NCBI GenBank assembly: GCA_014381035.1
Contig: JACMIS010000112.1
Location: 1-8,612, forward strand
DNA: 8,612 bases
Origin: Armatimonadota bacterium
GTDB taxonomy: Bacteria; Armatimonadota; Armatimonadia; Armatimonadales; Armatimonadaceae
Direction: 5' to 3'
Notes under the pieces: generated by a model
The model's input: only the letters and a program-made list of their open reading frames with translations
Database searches by the model: none
What the model was told of the DNA's origin: nothing
Made by a program: the position numbers and the translations under genes
Shown: in pieces, positions 6,000-8,612 of the stretch
How positions within the stretch are numbered: the stretch's first letter is position 1
Layout of the letters: every line of letters begins with the position of its first letter

Positions 6000-6536
6000 A
6001 TGGATAAGCCGCTTTTCCAGACGGAGTATATCGAAGGCGATACCTTAACCAAATTAGGGAACATTATGCACGAGTCGCTGACGACGGGGGAGAACAGTGC
6101 CTATCTCGTCTGGGTGCTGACTCGCAAATACGATCCGTCCAGTTCGATGCTCGTTTCATTCAGCCTCGACGGTGGCAAAGAGATCCGCCGCCACGACCGG
6201 TTCTGGGCGATGAAGCATTTCTCGTATTTCGTCGGCGAGGGCTGGCGGCGTGTGGACGCAACCATTTCCGACCCGGCAGTAAAACTGTCGGCGTATCGCA
6301 GCCCGGCGGGCACTGCCCTGGTGACCGTCGCCGTCAACCCGACTGACACGCCGCAAAAGGTGATTATAACGACCGTTGGCACGGGCTACGACCGTATGCC
6401 TGCCGTGGAAGCGTACCGTTCTACCGAAGGCGACGCGGGCGAACACTGGCACAGCATCGGTTCCGTTCCGCCCGGTCAGACCGTGGAAATGCCGCCGAAA
6501 TCTATGCTGACCCTCCGCTTCATGAAGAAGGCGTAG
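6000..6536 (+). pseudogene. C-terminal fragment of a GH30 family glycoside hydrolase
   Basis: The 178-residue frame begins MDKPLFQTEY, where QTEY resembles the beta-7 motif carrying the GH30 nucleophile (Glu9 here). It continues with the end of the barrel (SAYLVWVL, SFSLDGGKEIRRHDRFWAMKHFSYFVGEGWRRVDA) and a C-terminal beta-sandwich (about 90-178: LSAYRSPAGTALVTVAVNP, ending VEMPPKSMLTLRFMKKA). GH30 enzymes (glucuronoxylanases, beta-glucosidases and relatives) normally have some 250 or more residues before this point, including the acid/base Glu. These and any signal peptide are absent, so the product cannot be an active GH30 enzyme. No ribosome binding site is seen. In-frame codons between the lacI stop and the ATG read HDPNAG, so the break lies within about 20 bp of lacI. 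The stop is TAG followed at once by TGA. The exact GH30 subfamily is uncertain. Confidence 0.7.
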
Positions 6537-6550
6537 TGAACCGGTGAGCC

Positions 6551-7261
6551 TCACCGCCCGAAAAGTCGCTTGAGGGAGTCGAGCGGCGATGCCGATCTCT
6601 TCGGTGGCTCCAGCACTGCCGACATTTCGCCGATCCGACCCTGTTCGTCGAACGCGACCTTGATTCCGGCTTTCGCGTACACGCCATCCGCACTCGGTTC
6701 GCCGAGATATGCCCGAACTGCCTCTTTGTGGTCGAACGATACCGCGGAAATCCCGGTCGTGATAGCGCGAATCGTCCGGAGAGGGTCGGGCGGCAACGCT
6801 TTCGCTTGCGGCACGGTTTCCACGACGGTGTAAAGCACTCCGCCGTCATAGCCGCAGGCATATGTGCAGAACCCGCCGCCGACACCCGCGCACAGCACCG
6901 ACATTTCCATACCAAACTCGTCGTAAGGCAACGCGAACGCCTGGTCGCTCGTAAATGGCTCGCCTTTGCCTTCCGTTTCCGCGACGGACTTCAGTTTGCG
7001 AACGTGTTCTAAAACGGCGGCGGGAAGATTACTCTCGGTGTTTGCCCACGCCCACAAGAAGGTCTGCGGCGCGGTCGCCTTGCTACCGACAAGTTGAAAA
7101 GGGCATTTGAGTGCGATTTTTTCGGTAGCCGGGTCGTAAAACGTCAGCAGTTCCTCGGTCATATCTATGTGCCACGCGAAGCCCTCGGGCAGGACTTCGT
7201 ACAGGCGAAACTGATTCTCGATCTGCGCGAATATATAGTTTTCCAGACGGAGCAAAGACAT
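6551..7261 (-). CDS. DUF6882-like protein
   Basis: This 236-residue soluble protein has no signal peptide or membrane helix. The N-terminal third (YDPATEKIALKCPFQLVGS, then TFLWAWANTESNLPAAVLEHVRKLKSVAE) fits the DUF6882 pattern, in which a beta-rich start leads to a W-W-W-N-S-P segment and a helix; the function of that family is unknown. The middle has a Gly/Cys-rich segment (SVLCAGVGGGFCTYACGYDGG) and the C-terminus resembles a nuclear-transport-factor-like fold region (AVRAYLGEPSADGVYAKAGIKVAFDEQGRIGEM), but that is only an impression. The ATG at 7261 is preceded by TGAGGAAATATA, so its Shine-Dalgarno sequence overlaps the stop codon of the Uma2 gene and the two are probably translated together. 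It ends in TGA, 14 bp from the convergent GH30 fragment. Confidence 0.65.
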   Translation of the reverse strand: MSLLRLENYIFAQIENQFRLYEVLPEGFAWHIDMTEELLTFYDPATEKIALKCPFQLVGSKATAPQTFLWAWANTESNLPAAVLEHVRKLKSVAETEGKGEPFTSDQAFALPYDEFGMEMSVLCAGVGGGFCTYACGYDGGVLYTVVETVPQAKALPPDPLRTIRAITTGISAVSFDHKEAVRAYLGEPSADGVYAKAGIKVAFDEQGRIGEMSAVLEPPKRSASPLDSLKRLFGR

Positions 7262-7270
7262 TATATTTCC

Positions 7271-7897
7271 TCAGGAGCGTGGCGCACGGCGCGGAAAGAC
7301 ACGATTCATATCGAGCATAAACCCAGGCAACTCCGGATCGCCGGGAACGGTCTGAGGGTCGTCCAATACTTCCGCTTCCGCTGTACCAGGGCGATATACG
7401 TACACCTTACGGGTTTTCGGATCTACAAGCCAGCCAAGACGGACGCCGTTCGCCTTGTACTCTTCCATTTTTGTTTGTGTCTCTGTCAGCGAGTCCGTCG
7501 GTGACAGGATTTCGAGCGCGAAGTCGGGCGCAAGGGGAACCGGCTTATCCTGATCGTCCGCCGAGAGTGCGTTCCATCGCGTGTTCGTCACCCATGCGGC
7601 GTCCGGGGAACGCCGCGCCCCGTTCGGCAGGATAAACAGCGTCGAGGAGTCGAACACAACACCAGTGCCATCCGCTTCCGCCCACTCGTCAATGAAACGG
7701 GTAAACTTCGTGTTGCTGTAGCCGGTACTCCCGCCGGTAGGGGAATAAGCGATCAGTTCACCATCCGTAGTCATCTCGGTCTTCAATCCCTCGTTCTGTC
7801 TGGCAAAAAGCCAGAACTTTTCCGGCGTCATATCCGGCAAACGAAGACGCACGAACCCATTCGCCATTTCGTCATCAATGATCAACGTGAAGAACAT
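7271..7897 (-). CDS. Uma2 family putative endonuclease
   Basis: This 208-residue member of the Uma2 family has a PD-(D/E)XK nuclease fold; the biological role is not established, and members are often present in many copies in cyanobacteria, Chloroflexi and Armatimonadota. Visible motifs are LPNGARRSPDAAWV (Asp99), APDFALEILSPTDS (123-136, Asp125 and Glu129), the K-M-EY-ANGVRLGWLVDP segment (143-160) with a candidate catalytic Lys, and VYVYRPG (165-171). The length is close to the usual 180-210. The ATG at 7897 has GGGAGGG six bases upstream, so it is preferred over an internal Met at residue 11. It is followed after 9 bp by the DUF6882-like gene, and 58 bp behind the helical hypothetical gene, so all three are probably one transcription unit. 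It ends in TGA. Confidence 0.88.
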   Translation of the reverse strand: MFFTLIIDDEMANGFVRLRLPDMTPEKFWLFARQNEGLKTEMTTDGELIAYSPTGGSTGYSNTKFTRFIDEWAEADGTGVVFDSSTLFILPNGARRSPDAAWVTNTRWNALSADDQDKPVPLAPDFALEILSPTDSLTETQTKMEEYKANGVRLGWLVDPKTRKVYVYRPGTAEAEVLDDPQTVPGDPELPGFMLDMNRVFPRRAPRS

Positions 7898-7917
7898 CGG
7901 CTTCCCTCCCGCTTTAG

Positions 7918-7936
7918 TTTACCCGTTTTCGGTAAA
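7918..7936. repeat. Small hairpin upstream of the Uma2 gene
   Basis: TTTACC and GGTAAA are inverted 6-mers around CGTTTTC in the 58-bp gap between the helical gene and the Uma2 gene. The stem is short and has no T-run, so it could be a weak attenuator, a binding site or chance. Confidence 0.2.
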
Positions 7937-7955
7937 TGGTAGATCCACGATTCAC

Positions 7956-8333
7956 TCAACCATCGCTATGATCTGACAGTTTACCGAGGCCGTCGGCAAT
8001 GATCCGTGCCGTTTCCTCTAAGTCCGCCTCGGCAATGTTTTTCACGTCTGTAAAACGCTCGGACATCATCTGTTCGTACGATTTCGACATGGCGAGAAAA
8101 CGTCCCGCGGGTCCGTGCTCCTGCGGCGACATATTCGGCGCATTTTGTAAACGGGCTTCAAATGCCTGCAAGGTCTCGTTCATATGACGTTTTGCCGCTT
8201 GCAGTCCCGCTTCGTCATACTGATCGTCGGAAAGCCGGTCGGTCACGCCGTCGCGTTCTGCTGTCTCCAGTGCGAACAGTAGAGTACGCGCGACTTCCTC
8301 CTCAACGCGCTGTGCCTTGATCGCCTGAAACAT
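7956..8333 (-). CDS. Hypothetical helical protein, 5' part cut off by an in-frame TAG
   Basis: This 125-residue intact segment is of no recognised family. It is strongly helical and charged, with coiled-coil-like stretches (EEEVARTLLFALETAERDGVTD; AAKRHMNETLQAFEARLQ) and a C-terminal helix (NIAEADLEETARIIADGLGKL). The frame continues upstream in convincing protein sequence (GLTERADETLR) to a TAG at 8367-8369 and beyond it to an ATG at 8471, so the Met at 8333 is probably not the native start and no ribosome binding site precedes it. Read through the TAG, the product would have 171 codons. It ends in TGA, 58 bp before the Uma2 gene. It may be a decaying gene or one with a base error. Confidence 0.55.
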   Translation of the reverse strand: MFQAIKAQRVEEEVARTLLFALETAERDGVTDRLSDDQYDEAGLQAAKRHMNETLQAFEARLQNAPNMSPQEHGPAGRFLAMSKSYEQMMSERFTDVKNIAEADLEETARIIADGLGKLSDHSDG

Positions 8334-8366
8334 CCGCAGGGTTTCGTCGGCTCGCTCCGTAAGCCC

Positions 8367-8471
8367 CTACTCCCGAAACTGCGTAATGATGCGGGATTCG
8401 CTGTCAGCATTGCTTAGCGTCGACCGCTCACGTATCCGTTGCTCGATTCGTGCCCGCAATCCGTCGTCCAT
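8367..8471 (-). pseudogene. N-terminal piece of the helical hypothetical gene, ending at an in-frame TAG
   Basis: From the ATG at 8471 the frame reads MDDGLRARIEQRIRERSTLS and ends after FRE at TAG (8367-8369), codon 35. The next codons, GLTERADETL, continue the same helical, charged character in the same frame into the longer open segment. CAG would be the simplest original codon. This is the second such TAG on the minus strand in the window. Confidence 0.5.
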
Positions 8472-8477
8472 AACCCG

Positions 8478-8612
8478 TTATACCGCGTCATTTCTCATCA
8501 TTGCACCGGCGAAAATTTCACGGGGCATTTTGGGGAAGCAGGCTAACATTCCGCTAAGGATAGTCGTGTTCATTATGCCGACGGACACAACACGATAAAC
8601 ATAGATGCCCTC
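8478..8612 (-). CDS. C-terminal end of an unidentified partial frame
   Basis: The frame is open from the window edge for 44 codons and ends at TAA (8478-8480), only 6 bp before the ATG at 8471 and in the same frame as it. The last residues read LSGMLACFPKMPREIFAGAM then MRNDAV. No family is recognised. It could be the end of an upstream operon gene, or, since the frame continues through the TAA, an earlier part of the same disrupted gene. An internal ATG at 8573 would give only 31 residues. Confidence 0.3.
   Translation of the reverse strand, partial: EGIYVYRVVSVGIMNTTILSGMLACFPKMPREIFAGAMMRNDAV

Noticed and set aside
6542..6556. CGGTGAG-C-CTCACCG palindrome between GH30 fragment and DUF6882-like gene as terminator
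   Set aside because: A one-base loop leaves only about five usable stem pairs and there is no T-run; it also overlaps the DUF6882-like stop region.
6013..7252. Shared 14-mer TTTTCCAGACGGAG in the GH30 fragment and opposite the DUF6882-like gene
   Set aside because: Both copies are explained by coding sequence in different contexts and flanks do not match; probably chance.
1..8612. CRISPR arrays, tRNA, rRNA, transposases, riboswitches
   Set aside because: No regularly spaced repeats, cloverleaf sequences, rRNA motifs or transposase motifs were found by reading both strands.

Overview
The window (about 57% GC by eye) is bacterial chromosomal DNA. It carries carbohydrate-utilisation genes, a small S4-domain gene and a run of poorly characterised genes. 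The mix (LacI regulators, a GH4 enzyme with an added C-terminal beta-sandwich, a GH30 remnant, a Uma2 protein, DUF1854 and DUF6882-like proteins) would fit Armatimonadota or a similar environmental phylum. That placement is an inference from gene content, with no marker gene to fix it. No rRNA, tRNA, CRISPR array, transposase or complete mobile element was seen.

Layout: positions 1 to about 165 look like the end of a plus-strand coiled-coil gene that collides head-on with a GT87-like membrane glycosyltransferase gene (minus strand, 1129 leftwards). The glycosyltransferase is open to the window edge, but its recognisable homology stops near 130-145. A divergent spacer with a perfect 14-bp palindrome leads to a DUF1854 gene (+) and a yaaA-like S4-domain gene (+). 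A repeat-rich convergent spacer follows, then a small two-helix membrane protein (-), then an imperfect inverted repeat made of degenerate 8-mers.

The centre is a divergent GH4 / lacI pair around a 330-bp regulatory spacer. The spacer holds a textbook sigma-70 promoter (TTGACA, 17 bp, TATCAT), two overlapping dyads at the lacI start and a further dyad in the GH4 leader. LacI probably regulates itself and the GH4 enzyme. The GH4 gene is intact for 617 codons except for one in-frame TAG at codon 24, inside the NAD-binding Rossmann region. Immediately behind lacI, and in the same frame, lies a C-terminal fragment of a GH30 family enzyme that keeps the nucleophile but lacks most of the catalytic barrel.

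The right end is a minus-strand gene run. It holds an upstream partial frame, a helical hypothetical protein interrupted by an in-frame TAG, a Uma2-family protein and a translationally close DUF6882-like protein. Two in-frame amber codons, a gene stump and a broken gene junction suggest local decay or rearrangement, or base-call and assembly errors. Several genes here end in TAG, so a reassigned TAG is not favoured. No convincing new biological system was found.
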